Part shown: one piece after another, positions 1-10,484 of the stretch | Numbering within the stretch: position 1 is the stretch's first letter | Layout: the number at the start of each line of letters is the position of its first letter | Source of the DNA: Psychrobacter sp. M13 | GTDB lineage: Bacteria; Pseudomonadota; Gammaproteobacteria; Pseudomonadales; Moraxellaceae | Reading direction: 5' to 3' | DNA: 64,000 bases | NCBI RefSeq assembly: GCF_030718935.1 | Contig: NZ_CP132194.1 | Location: 124,001-188,000 of the forward strand | Position numbers and translations under genes: made by a program | The notes under the pieces: generated by a model | What the model was told of the DNA's origin: nothing | The model's database searches: none | Seen by the model: the letters and a program-made list of their open reading frames with translations, nothing else

Positions 1-86
1 TTGACCGAGCTATTTAATTCGCTCAACTCATAATAGCGAGCGCGTTTATTATCAAGAGTAATACTTTTTGCAAAATCTTCGATCAT
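1..86 (-). CDS. N-terminal fragment of unidentified protein
   Basis: An ATG on the minus strand at 86 is preceded by AAGGAA at good Shine-Dalgarno spacing and opens a frame that stays open to the window edge (28 codons, beginning MIEDFAKSITLDNK). It lies 36 bases downstream of the ABC transporter stop in the same direction, so the two may be co-transcribed. Too little is visible to assign a family. Confidence 0.55.
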   Translation of the reverse strand, partial: MIEDFAKSITLDNKRARYYELSELNSSV

Positions 87-122
87 GCGAGCAATTCCTT
101 GTCATGTATTACTTATGGTTTA

Positions 123-2039
123 CTATTCCAATTCACCCAAAAAGTCGCCACTTTGACGATGCCAAAGTCTAGCATAGACACCATTTAATTCTAATAGCTC
201 ATCATGACTGCCTTGCTCAATAATACGACCTTGATCCATCACCACCAAACGATCAAGAGCGGCGATAGTCGAGAGGCGATGGGCGATTGCAATGACGGTT
301 TTGCCTTCCATAATGTCATTCAAGCTCTCGGTGATAGCGAACTCAATCTCAGAATCTAAGGCACTAGTGGCTTCATCTAACAGTAGTACTGGCGCGTTTT
401 TGAGCATAACTCGGGAGATGGCAATACGTTGGCGCTGTCCGCCTGATAGCTTGACGCCGCGCTCGCCAACTTGGGTATCGAGTCCTGTATTGCCTTTATC
501 ATCATACAAGTCTTTGACAAACTCCCAAGCCTGCGCTTGCTTGGCGGCGATAATGATTTCTTCATCGCTAGCGTCAGGGCGACCATAAGCGATGTTTTCA
601 CGTACCGTACGATGTAATAAGGAGGTGTCTTGGGTGACCATACCGATTTGTTGACGTAGCGACTCTTGGGTGACCTGATCAATCGCTTGGTTATCGATTA
701 AGATTTTGCCACTATCGACATCGAAGAAGCGCAATAGCAGATTTACCAGAGTCGATTTACCCGCTCCTGAGCGTCCGACTAAGCCAATCTTTTCTCCTGC
801 TTTAATATCTAAATAAAAGTCATCTAGCAGCTTTACTCTTGAGCTTATAGCGGTTGTTTCCATTGTCGGGATTTCGTCAATACGCGCGCCTTCAACATCA
901 AGGTCTTTATTACCTTCGTAGCCAAAGTCGACATGATCAAAAATGATACGCCCTTGGGTCACTTTTAATTTTGGCGCATTTGATTTGTCTACAATAGTTT
1001 GCGGCGCTGATAGGGTGCGCATACCATCTTGTACCGTACCGATACTCTCAAAGAGACTAGCAGTCTGCCACATAATCCAGCGAGTCAGGCCATTGAGCCG
1101 CAGTGCCATCGCGGTCGCAGCAGCAATAGCACCGACCCCAACAGCACCTTGTTGCCATAGATATAAGCCGATGCCAGCAGTACTACTAACTAATATTACA
1201 CTGATTAGATGAGTGGAGACCTCAAGATAGCTCACCCAACGCATCTGCGCATGCACCGTCCCTAAAAACTGCCCCATAGCATTTTTGGCATAACCTAGCT
1301 CGCGGCGTGAATGACTGAATAGCTTGACGGTCATAATATTAGCGTAGGCATCAGTAATGCGTCCAACCATTAGCGCTCGCGCATCCGCTTGGACGATGGC
1401 GGTTACTTTAAGCTTTGGAATGAAATACCACATGCACAGACTAACTAGCACAAACCAAATGATAAAAGGTATCAGCAGCATGCTGTCTAAATTAAACAAA
1501 ATGACGCCAGTCGTAATAAAGTAAACAGTGACGTACATAAACATATCAGCGACAGTCATCACTGTATCGCGCACGGCAAGTGCAGTCTGCATGACCTTGG
1601 CAGATACTCGTCCAGAGAACTCATCTTGATAGAACTGCATCGATTGACTCAGCATGCGCTGGTGAAATCGCCAGCGCATCTGCATTGGAAACACACCTTG
1701 CAGCGTCTGAAAATGAATAAATGAGGATAAGGCAATCCAGAATGGACTCACTAGCATCACCGCCAGCATTAACAGCAAGATATCGCCTTTCTCACTCCAT
1801 AAGTTTTGCGGAGTATAGATACCTAGCCAATCGACGATATTGCCAATCCAAGCAAATAGCATCGCCTCATAGATGCCAATACCTGCTGACAAGATCATAA
1901 ATAGCAGCAACCAACCGCGCAGACCTTTAGTACAGGCCCACAAAAACTTCATCAACCCATCACGAGGTGAGGGCAGTGGCATTGGAGTATCGGGAAAGGC
2001 AGATAGGCGTGTTTCAAAAAAGCGAAATAGAGCATTCAT
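123..2039 (-). CDS. ABC transporter, fused permease and ATP-binding protein
   Basis: A 638-residue half-transporter of the exporter (type IV ABC, MsbA-like) architecture. The first ~350 residues hold about six hydrophobic membrane segments. The C-terminal ATPase has Walker A GRSGAGKST, the signature LSGGQRQR, Walker B VLLLDEATSALD and the H-loop AHRLST. It would act as a homodimer or heterodimer in the inner membrane, coupling ATP hydrolysis to export; lipid, drug or peptide substrates are all possible and the sequence does not decide. A longer frame opens with TTG at 2051; ATG at 2039 (MNALFRFFE) is preferred, although neither has a clear ribosome-binding site. A charged linker (around residues 385-400) separates the domains. 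The next gene downstream starts 36 bases after the stop. Confidence 0.88.
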   Translation of the reverse strand: MNALFRFFETRLSAFPDTPMPLPSPRDGLMKFLWACTKGLRGWLLLFMILSAGIGIYEAMLFAWIGNIVDWLGIYTPQNLWSEKGDILLLMLAVMLVSPFWIALSSFIHFQTLQGVFPMQMRWRFHQRMLSQSMQFYQDEFSGRVSAKVMQTALAVRDTVMTVADMFMYVTVYFITTGVILFNLDSMLLIPFIIWFVLVSLCMWYFIPKLKVTAIVQADARALMVGRITDAYANIMTVKLFSHSRRELGYAKNAMGQFLGTVHAQMRWVSYLEVSTHLISVILVSSTAGIGLYLWQQGAVGVGAIAAATAMALRLNGLTRWIMWQTASLFESIGTVQDGMRTLSAPQTIVDKSNAPKLKVTQGRIIFDHVDFGYEGNKDLDVEGARIDEIPTMETTAISSRVKLLDDFYLDIKAGEKIGLVGRSGAGKSTLVNLLLRFFDVDSGKILIDNQAIDQVTQESLRQQIGMVTQDTSLLHRTVRENIAYGRPDASDEEIIIAAKQAQAWEFVKDLYDDKGNTGLDTQVGERGVKLSGGQRQRIAISRVMLKNAPVLLLDEATSALDSEIEFAITESLNDIMEGKTVIAIAHRLSTIAALDRLVVMDQGRIIEQGSHDELLELNGVYARLWHRQSGDFLGELE

Positions 2040-2442
2040 AGGCAATAACAATATATCAGTAACAATACGTCAAGATAAGCGCTGGCAGAGCTTATTTGAC
2101 GCTAAGATTTACATAAATTTAAAAGATAAAACAGCACTCTATTTTAGCAAAATCTAGCTATCTGCCTTGCAGGCTAATTGTAATTTATAGCGTATAGGAA
2201 TAAACCTGTTATCTGCTTGATTATTGCTTGAGCAATGGACGCTATATCAAATGTTTATAAGGAGTTAAGAATAAAATAGTATTAGGAAAATATAGGTATT
2301 GATATTAATGACATATATTGTTACATTCTATGGTTTTTGATGACCTGACCACTGTATCTTATAGCAATCATTATCGCGATATAAAATCTCAGCTCTATAA
2401 CAGCAACCGTCCATATATTTAAGGCTCAAAAGGTAAATAATT
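2040..2442. other. intergenic region, no gene seen
   Basis: About 400 bases of AT-rich DNA between two divergently transcribed transporter genes. It presumably holds both promoters. I see no open frame with coding character, no RNA gene and no strong inverted repeat. Confidence 0.6.
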
Positions 2443-3315
2443 ATGCTGTATTTAACGCTCGCGGTGCTTTGTAGTGTTGCCGTCTCGGTACTGTTAAAGG
2501 TGCTACGCCAACGCGATATAGATATTCGTCAAACTATCGTTGCTGGTTATCCTGTGGCGTTTTTATTGACCCTATTTTTATTAAAGCCTGAAGTGAGCGC
2601 TATAGATGGTTTAGGTGGCGCTTGGCTGATTATTATTGCCTTGGGTATCTTGTTGCCCCTAGTGTTTATGATCTTGGGTCGAGCGATTGAAGCGGTAGGT
2701 ATGGTCGCCACCGACGCCGCTCAGCGTTTATCACTGATTATTCCGATTATCGCCGCTTTTCTCTTATTTGGCGAAGTGTTGACTGGCACACGTATCTTTG
2801 GCTTGCTGCTAGGTGTGTTAGCGCTTGGCGCTTTAGTATATCGACCAACGCAAACGATGGCTAATACTCATGACAATACTACCGTTAGTAAACACGCACT
2901 GTATACCCCACTGTGGCTATTTGGCGTATGGATAGGCTACGGCACTATCGATATATTATTTAAGCAAGTCGCTAAACAAGGCGCGGCCTTTCCACTGACT
3001 TTATTTGTCAGCTTTGGGCTGGCAGGCTTACTGCTGTTTATATATTTACTTATCACTCGAGTACGCTGGCAGGGCAAAGCCTTAGCCGCTGGATTGCTAC
3101 TAGGTGCGCTGAATATGGGTAATATTTACGCTTATGTGCGCGCGCATCAAGTGCTCTCTGAGTCGCCAAGCATCGTATTCACAGGTATGAACGTTGGGGT
3201 TATCACAGTCGCAACACTCATCGGTGTTGGGGTGTTCAAAGAGCATCTTAATCGAATCAATATGTTGGGTATAGTATTAGCAATCAGCTGTGTGGCGGTG
3301 CTATTTTTGGCGTAG
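2443..3315 (+). CDS. EamA/DMT family membrane transporter
   Basis: A 290-residue, very hydrophobic protein with about ten predicted transmembrane helices arranged as two EamA-like halves: residues 1-130 and about 150-290, separated by a short polar linker containing THDNTT. This is the drug/metabolite transporter fold, whose members export or import amino acids, nucleosides or other small metabolites across the inner membrane. The first half begins without an N-terminal extension (MLYLTLAVLCSVAVSV). An AAGG lies 9 to 12 bases before the ATG. It stands alone, with about 320 bases to the aldolase gene. The substrate cannot be inferred from the sequence. Confidence 0.85.
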   Translation: MLYLTLAVLCSVAVSVLLKVLRQRDIDIRQTIVAGYPVAFLLTLFLLKPEVSAIDGLGGAWLIIIALGILLPLVFMILGRAIEAVGMVATDAAQRLSLIIPIIAAFLLFGEVLTGTRIFGLLLGVLALGALVYRPTQTMANTHDNTTVSKHALYTPLWLFGVWIGYGTIDILFKQVAKQGAAFPLTLFVSFGLAGLLLFIYLLITRVRWQGKALAAGLLLGALNMGNIYAYVRAHQVLSESPSIVFTGMNVGVITVATLIGVGVFKEHLNRINMLGIVLAISCVAVLFLA

Positions 3316-3635
3316 TTAATAATAGATAAAACAGATGCGTATTATTGTGCCGCGTAACTGGTATAAATTTTTACTGCTTGCTGTGTCTACGCTGACAAAG
3401 GCTGCTAAAAATAGATACCAGTCACGCTATAGCGCTTTTAAGTTCAATAGACCCTAATTATATGGCGAACCTGAGCTAATTTTTAGCTTAGCGTACTTTT
3501 TAACGGATTGGCTATAGGCAGCTTGCACGTCATATGCTAAGGTAATTTGCAACCGATAAATATCTGTTATTAACACTGTTTTATTAACACTGTTTTATCG
3601 ATTTATTTTTATCATAATAATAGGATATACAAGTA
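3316..3635. other. intergenic region with a short direct repeat
   Basis: About 320 bases between the EamA transporter and the aldolase. The only structure seen is a tandem duplication just upstream of the aldolase (listed separately). No open frame or RNA gene is evident. Confidence 0.5.
3569..3596. repeat. 14-bp tandem duplication
   Basis: ATTAACACTGTTTT occurs twice in direct succession, about 40 bases upstream of the aldolase start codon. This lies in the likely 5' leader or promoter zone, so copy number could affect promoter spacing. Confidence 0.75.
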
Positions 3636-4538
3636 ATGGAAAATCAAGAACAATACAACAAACAGCTCCAACGTGTCAAAGAGGGCTCAGGATTTATCGC
3701 CGCACTCGATCAAAGTGGCGGTAGTACCCCTAAGGCCTTGGAGAATTATGGCGTCACCAGTGATGACTATGACAATGACGAGGCAATGTTTGATCAAGTA
3801 CATGCTATGCGCTCGCGTATTATGACCTGCGATTGCTTTGATAATGAACGTGTCCTTGGCGCTATACTATTTGAAGATACGATGGATCGCGAGGTTGAAG
3901 GCAAGCCCACCGCCAACTATCTATGGGAAGATAAAAATATCGTACCCTTTTTAAAGGTGGATAAAGGTTTAGCAGAACAGATGAGCGGCGTACAAGTAAT
4001 GCGTCCGATGCCTGATCTGGATGCGCTACTGGACAAAGCAAATAGATATCCAGTATTTGGCACGAAGATGCGCTCGGTTATTTATGAGCCCAATGTCGAT
4101 GGTATTGAGCTAGTCGTACAGCAACAGTTCGACGTCGCTAAGCAAATCATCTCTAAAGGTCTTATGCCCATCGTTGAGCCAGAAGTGGATATCAATAGCG
4201 CGAAAAAGCACGATTGCGAGCTACTACTCAAAACCAATCTATTGCACAATTTAGATCGTTTGGCAGATGATAAGCAAGTTATGCTGAAATTGACTTTGCC
4301 TGAAGAGGCGGGATTCTATCAAGAGTTGATCGATCATCCAAAAGTGCTAAAAGTTGTGGCATTATCAGGTGGCTATAGCCGTACTGATGCATGCGATAAG
4401 CTTAAGCAAAACCCTGGCATGATTGCTAGCTTCTCACGTGCCTTTACTGAGGGTTTGAGTAAACAGCAAAGCGATCAAGAGTTTTCTGATACGATTGACA
4501 CTTCAATCAATGAGATTTATGAGGCGTCAAAGGTTTAG
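3636..4538 (+). CDS. fda: class I fructose-bisphosphate aldolase
   Basis: A 300-residue protein matching the bacterial/staphylococcal-type class I aldolases, which cleave fructose 1,6-bisphosphate to glyceraldehyde 3-phosphate and dihydroxyacetone phosphate through a Schiff-base lysine and need no metal. Family landmarks seen are the N-terminal GFIAALDQSGGSTPKAL segment, GTKMRSVIYE, IVEPEVDI and the MLKLTLPEE strand that carries the probable Schiff-base lysine. ATG at 3636 follows AGGA with normal spacing. The gene is monocistronic: a hairpin terminator follows directly. In this glycolysis/gluconeogenesis role it would work with the pgi product encoded further along. Confidence 0.93.
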   Translation: MENQEQYNKQLQRVKEGSGFIAALDQSGGSTPKALENYGVTSDDYDNDEAMFDQVHAMRSRIMTCDCFDNERVLGAILFEDTMDREVEGKPTANYLWEDKNIVPFLKVDKGLAEQMSGVQVMRPMPDLDALLDKANRYPVFGTKMRSVIYEPNVDGIELVVQQQFDVAKQIISKGLMPIVEPEVDINSAKKHDCELLLKTNLLHNLDRLADDKQVMLKLTLPEEAGFYQELIDHPKVLKVVALSGGYSRTDACDKLKQNPGMIASFSRAFTEGLSKQQSDQEFSDTIDTSINEIYEASKV

Positions 4539-4567
4539 AATTTAGAGTATTATAGGATTAGTTTATG

Positions 4568-4601
4568 ATCTCAGCGAGCTTGTTGCTTACTGAGATTTTT
4601 T
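4568..4601 (+). terminator. rho-independent terminator of fda
   Basis: Stem ATCTCAG...CTGAGAT with an extended imperfect inner stem (GAGC/GCTT), followed by a T run. It lies 30 bases after the aldolase stop. Confidence 0.7.
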
Positions 4602-4645
4602 AGTGCTATACATGAATTTTTTGCTGTTACTTGTCAAGGTGAACT

Positions 4646-5182
4646 ATGCTCTCTATCAACTCTAAGCTCATTAAAGTAGCTTTAGTAACATCTCTATATA
4701 TTCCTTGCACACTTAATGCCAGTGTCCATGAGCCAATATCCAATCCATTTACTAGAGAGCTTGCAAGTATTGACTTAGCGACCATTGATTACGAGTTACT
4801 ACAAGCTAACTTTATGTATTTTACCATTAATGCTTTTATTAATAGTTGCGAAAAAAATGCTCCAGATTTGAGTCATGAAATGATTATCACTGGAGAAGAA
4901 ATTTTCGAAAATAACCCTAAATTAACTAAAAGTTTAGATATAACGAAAGAACTTTGGAGGGAGGTTAGCTTAAATGACGATGCAGGTCTCTTGAACGCTC
5001 AACAAATAGACACTTTGAATATGATTAGTGGGGTTATTGGACTCTTGCGCGGTGTTGATCTTAAACTATCTGCTGATGAATGCTTAGGATTCTTGCAGAA
5101 TATTCAAAATGTACCCAATCGAGAACAATTCTGGGATAACTACCTACGTCAAGCAATCCCTGTAATTATAGAGTCTTCGTAA
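4646..5182 (+). CDS. small exported protein of unknown function
   Basis: A 178-residue protein that I do not recognise. Residues 1-25 form a typical Sec signal peptide (positive Lys, then a hydrophobic stretch VALVTSLYIPCTL, then a likely cleavage after LNA). The mature part is mostly helical in character and has two cysteines, in NSCEKN and ADECLG, which could form a disulfide in the periplasm. There is no lipobox, although a cysteine sits inside the signal region. The start ATG follows AAGGTG with good spacing. It stands between the fda terminator and a bidirectional terminator, so it is probably a single-gene unit. Function is unknown. Confidence 0.7.
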   Translation: MLSINSKLIKVALVTSLYIPCTLNASVHEPISNPFTRELASIDLATIDYELLQANFMYFTINAFINSCEKNAPDLSHEMIITGEEIFENNPKLTKSLDITKELWREVSLNDDAGLLNAQQIDTLNMISGVIGLLRGVDLKLSADECLGFLQNIQNVPNREQFWDNYLRQAIPVIIESS

Positions 5183-5206
5183 CTTCAATACTTCAATACT
5201 TCAATA
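5183..5206. repeat. 8-bp tandem repeat, three copies
   Basis: CTTCAATA occurs three times in perfect tandem immediately after the stop codon of the exported-protein gene and just before its terminator hairpin. Confidence 0.85.
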
Positions 5207-5218
5207 AAAAATTAACTG

Positions 5219-5257
5219 AAAAAAGCCTAGCAACTATTAATAGCGCTAGGCTTTTTT
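5219..5257. terminator. bidirectional rho-independent terminator
   Basis: Perfect 13-bp inverted repeat AAAAAAGCCTAGC / GCTAGGCTTTTTT with a 13-base loop. T runs on both strands suit the convergent exported-protein gene and thiC. Confidence 0.88.
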
Positions 5258-5278
5258 GTGAGAATAATCAGGCAGTTT

Positions 5279-7252
<1,974 letters not shown>

Positions 7253-7492
7253 CTAAGGGTAAGGCAACACCGCCAGTAGCTGCGGGGCAAGCATAAGTTA
7301 TCAAAGTAAATGTCAGTGGATTAATAGAGTTTATCACTAAGCAAAATAGTCATAAATGCTATCAATCATACTTTGGACGCAACTTTTTATTAGACGTTAT
7401 TGTTTAGCAAAACGTAAGCTGTACTAAATATACACCGATAATAAAAAGGCATTTCTGCATATCCTTTACTTCTAAATAACAAAGTGCTTAAG

Positions 7493-7595
7493 ACTTCCCT
7501 GCGTCGGTACTAACCGCATCAGGTTCGGCGGGTGATCTCTCAGCGAATGTACGATGACTATTTAAATAGCCACCTACACCGCACCCCGAGTCTGT
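7493..7595 (-). promoter_or_regulatory. TPP riboswitch (THI element)
   Basis: Read on the minus strand, the conserved thi-box elements appear in order: ACTCGGGGTGC, then CGCTGAGA, ATCACCCG, GAACCTGATGCGGTTAG, TACC, and CGCAGGGAA at the 3' end. Together they form the P1-P5 architecture of the thiamine pyrophosphate aptamer. The element precedes thiC by ~265 bases, so ligand binding would repress thiC. The extra-long expression platform between 7229 and 7492 shows no obvious strong terminator hairpin, so the mode (transcriptional or translational) is not clear from inspection. Confidence 0.95.
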
Positions 7596-7744
7596 CAGTG
7601 TTGTAAATCGTCTTGATACTAACAAAATTTTGCCCTAAGCGCTAATGCTATTTATTTATATAGATAATGTCACTTTTTATACAATGTCATTTTTTGCTTT
7701 ATGCAAAGTCATCATCGCTACAAATCTTTGTCATATTAGATCTA

Positions 7745-7795
7745 GTTAAAAAAGTCTGCTAAGCAACGTTGTAAAAGATGAGTTGTTAGACTATT
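7745..7795 (-). terminator. possible terminator of the yggX-like gene
   Basis: On the minus strand AGTCTAACAAC pairs imperfectly with GTTGCTTAGCAGACT and is followed by six Ts. The stem has bulges, so the call is tentative. Confidence 0.4.
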
Positions 7796-7809
7796 TACTT
7801 AGTTTTAAT

Positions 7810-8103
7810 TTACTTGCTTTCAGGCGTCCAACCCTGTGCGCGCTCGTAATCTTCGTTATCCAAAAATTTATCACGCTGATCGGTTAAGAACTTTTTAGCT
7901 TCAGGATCTAGCATGCTTAGATGGTTTTCATTGATCAGCATGGTTTGCTGCTCAAGCCATTCTTTCCAAGCTTTGTCCGAAACCGTTTCTTGTAGCTCTT
8001 GTCCTTTTTTATTTGGAAAAGGGGGATGCGCCATTTTTGGCAAGTCCTGCTGATACTTGCGACAAAATACGGTATTGGCTTGTGGGTTAAAGGTTTCAGT
8101 CAT
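7810..8103 (-). CDS. yggX: Fe(2+)-trafficking / oxidative damage protection protein (YggX family)
   Basis: A 97-residue member of the YggX family, small cytoplasmic proteins that protect iron-sulfur clusters and supply iron under oxidative stress. The family pattern [21 protein letters not shown], with its single conserved cysteine, is complete, as are the central [11 protein letters not shown] helix and the C-terminal [14 protein letters not shown] longer in-frame start at 8124 exists, but ATG at 8103 has GGAG at the correct distance and matches the family start (MTETFNPQ). It follows argH in the same direction, about 130 bases further on, separated by the argH terminator. In many gammaproteobacteria it sits near mutY; that is not the case here. 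Confidence 0.93.
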   Translation of the reverse strand: MTETFNPQANTVFCRKYQQDLPKMAHPPFPNKKGQELQETVSDKAWKEWLEQQTMLINENHLSMLDPEAKKFLTDQRDKFLDNEDYERAQGWTPESK

Positions 8104-8171
8104 AGATAACTCCGTATTATTCAATGTTAAAAAACGAGTATTTGATAAGCTACTTTACCTGATTATCTTTA

Positions 8172-8200
8172 TAAAAACACCCGCCTAATAGCGGGTGTGA
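8172..8200 (-). terminator. rho-independent terminator of argH
   Basis: Stem ACACCCGC / GCGGGTGT with a 6-base loop. Read on the minus strand it is followed by a T-rich run, 35 bases after the argH stop. Confidence 0.8.
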
Positions 8201-8234
8201 TTTACTATAAATTAATAAACTTGTATAAAACCAT

Positions 8235-9737
8235 TTAAGCAAAAATCTCTAAACGAGTGCGCCCACGAGCAACCGCTTGCTTAACTTGATTAGGGGCGGT
8301 GCCACCTAAGTGATCACGGGCAGCCAGTGAACCTTCTAAAGTTAAATATTCAAACACATCATCGCCAATGGCGTCACTAAATTGTTGCAACTGCGCCAAT
8401 GACAAGTCGCTCAAGTCGACGCCTTCTTTGATACCCAAAGCAACGGCATTGCCAACTACCTCATGAGCATCACGAAATGCCACACCATTACGGACCAAGT
8501 AATCCGCCAAATCGGTCGCCGTCGCATAGCCCTTCATCGTAGCAGCACGCATATTTTCTTTATTGGGCGTGATATTCGGCAGCATATCGGCAAAAGCTAG
8601 TAGCGAGCCTGTTAGCGTATCAACACAATCAAATAGTGGCTCTTTGTCTTCTTGATTGTCTTTATTATAAGCGAGTGGCTGGCTTTTCATTAAGCTTAGG
8701 AGCGTCATTAGCTGCCCAAATACTCGAGCCGCTTTGCCGCGTACCAGCTCTGGCACATCAGGGTTTTTCTTTTGCGGCATGATTGATGAGCCGGTACAGA
8801 AGCGATCTGGTATCTGTACAAAGTTAAATTGCGCTGACATCCATAGGATAATCTCTTCGCTCATGCGTGACAGATGCATCATTAGAATGGAAGCCGCGGA
8901 GGTAAATTCAATCGCAAAATCACGATCTGATACTGCGTCTAAAGAATTTTGGCAGATACCTTCAAAACCTAACAATTCAGCAGTAATAGTACGGTCGATC
9001 GGAAAAGTCGTCCCTGCAAGAGCGGCGCTACCAAGTGGTAACTGATTGATACGACGACGGGCGTCAACTAGGCGCTCAGTATCACGATAGAGCATCTCAA
9101 ACCATGCCATCACATGATGACCAAAGCTGACAGGCTGCGCGGTCTGCAAATGGGTAAAGCCTGGCATAATCGTATCCGTATGCTGCTCAGCGAGATTGAG
9201 CAAGCCGCTCTGCAAACGAACCAATAGGGCTATAATATTATCGACTTCTTCCCGTAACCAAAGACGAATGTCAGTAGCCACTTGATCGTTACGACTACGA
9301 CCTGTGTGTAGTTTTTTACCGACGGCACCGATGATATCGGTTAAGCGCGATTCGACGTTCATGTGCACATCTTCAAGCGCGATTGACCAGTCAAACTCGC
9401 CCAGCTCAATTTCGCTCAGTACTTGCTCTAGACCATCAATAATAGTCGCCACTTCGCTTTTGGTGAGAATGTCGCATTCACCAAGCATCGTAGCGTGGGC
9501 AATAGAGCCTTCGATATCGTGGCGAGCAAAGCGTTGATCAAAACCAACGGAGGCAGTAAAAGCGGCAACGAAGCTATCGGTAGCCTCGCTAAAGCGCCCA
9601 CCCCACATTTGCTGTCCTTGACGGCTTTGCTCAACCGTGTTGGTGTTAGAAGCATCTGTGCTAGAATCGGATGCAAGTAAGCTGTTATTTTGCTCAAAAT
9701 TTATGGAGCTACTAGGGTTTGAAGAGTTGGCGTTCAT
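8235..9737 (-). CDS. argH: argininosuccinate lyase
   Basis: Catalyses the last step of arginine synthesis, splitting argininosuccinate into arginine and fumarate. The fumarase/aspartase superfamily signature [12 protein letters not shown] is intact, as are the [14 protein letters not shown] segment and [13 protein letters not shown]. With ATG at 9737 the protein is 500 residues, including a ~43-residue Ser/Asn-rich extension before the family's usual start (MWGGRFSE). ATG at 9608, inside the frame, has AAGGA with 7-base spacing and would give the normal 457 residues, so the true start is open. A further in-frame TTG lies at 9782. The neighbourhood (argH, then algR-like, hemC and hemD divergently) matches the Pseudomonas order. 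Confidence 0.95.
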   Translation of the reverse strand: MNANSSNPSSSINFEQNNSLLASDSSTDASNTNTVEQSRQGQQMWGGRFSEATDSFVAAFTASVGFDQRFARHDIEGSIAHATMLGECDILTKSEVATIIDGLEQVLSEIELGEFDWSIALEDVHMNVESRLTDIIGAVGKKLHTGRSRNDQVATDIRLWLREEVDNIIALLVRLQSGLLNLAEQHTDTIMPGFTHLQTAQPVSFGHHVMAWFEMLYRDTERLVDARRRINQLPLGSAALAGTTFPIDRTITAELLGFEGICQNSLDAVSDRDFAIEFTSAASILMMHLSRMSEEIILWMSAQFNFVQIPDRFCTGSSIMPQKKNPDVPELVRGKAARVFGQLMTLLSLMKSQPLAYNKDNQEDKEPLFDCVDTLTGSLLAFADMLPNITPNKENMRAATMKGYATATDLADYLVRNGVAFRDAHEVVGNAVALGIKEGVDLSDLSLAQLQQFSDAIGDDVFEYLTLEGSLAARDHLGGTAPNQVKQAVARGRTRLEIFA

Positions 9738-9835
9738 ATCGGTACAAGACAAGTCAGAAGAATAAGGAGTTAAGTATAGCAAATGATGAGGTGGCCTTAC
9801 TAGTTGAGCGTCTAGAGTTTTTTATTCCAAAACTT

Positions 9836-10279
9836 ATGAAAGTGATGAGCGTTTGGCAATGGCTGCTGTATATCTGCTTTTGGTCGCTGTTCATCACCGT
9901 GATGAGCCGCCATGAATTGGCAACTTAGACAGATTTTATTATTTTTTATCTTAGCCATACTGTACAAAATATAATTGCTATACTACCAGCGCTCTTTATT
10001 ATCGATTATATGGACTTCAACACTCAAACTGAACGCCTAAGAGCTTATTTTGGCGAAAATTCTTTTATAAAAAGTGAAGTAACCAGTCGGCAAGTCGTTA
10101 CTGTCATTGATTATCCTTTGCAAGATGTTGGAATTTAAGGTTTTATTTTATCAAAAGTGATTACATTCATCTTTTTTGGTATATATCTTGCAGTATTACT
10201 CATATCAAACGATGTTTATGCAGAACGTTTAGACTATAAATCATTAGAATATTTTTATAGTGATTATAGGTATAGTTAA
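9836..10279 (+). pseudogene. decayed membrane-protein reading frame with two in-frame stops
   Basis: One reading frame runs from ATG at 9836 to a stop at 10277-10279 and is interrupted only by in-frame stops at 9926-9928 and 10136-10138. The three pieces look protein-like and partly membrane-embedded: SVWQWLLYICFWSLFITVMS, then VQNIIAILPALFIIDYMDF followed by a soluble stretch, then VITFIFFGIYLAVLLIS. No frameshift is needed to read through. I infer a degraded gene for a small integral membrane protein. It occupies the place where Pseudomonas carries the AlgZ/FimS sensor kinase, but I see no histidine-kinase motifs, so homology to that kinase is not shown. Chance conservation of an AT-rich frame is the alternative. 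Confidence 0.42.
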
Positions 10280-10484
10280 TAGCTTTAAGTATTTGTCTGT
10301 ATTTATTTGAAGCTACAAGATAAGTGTTATTGTTGTCATTACTGTTTACTAGGCGTCTATATGTTATAAATAATTATATAAATATGGATATAACGTGAAC
10401 AAGAATTTGAAATAGTTTTCACCAATGTGTTTATAGTATAATTTTTTAGTTTTTAGTAGAGTGGGTAGCTATCGGGGAGTGTAA

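Noticed and set aside
377..682. Open frame opposite the ABC transporter ATPase domain
   Set aside because: It overlaps a strongly supported coding region in another frame, has no ribosome-binding site and no recognisable domain.
5222..5257. CRISPR-like or attachment-site palindrome
   Set aside because: It is a single hairpin with T runs on both sides, fully explained as a bidirectional terminator.
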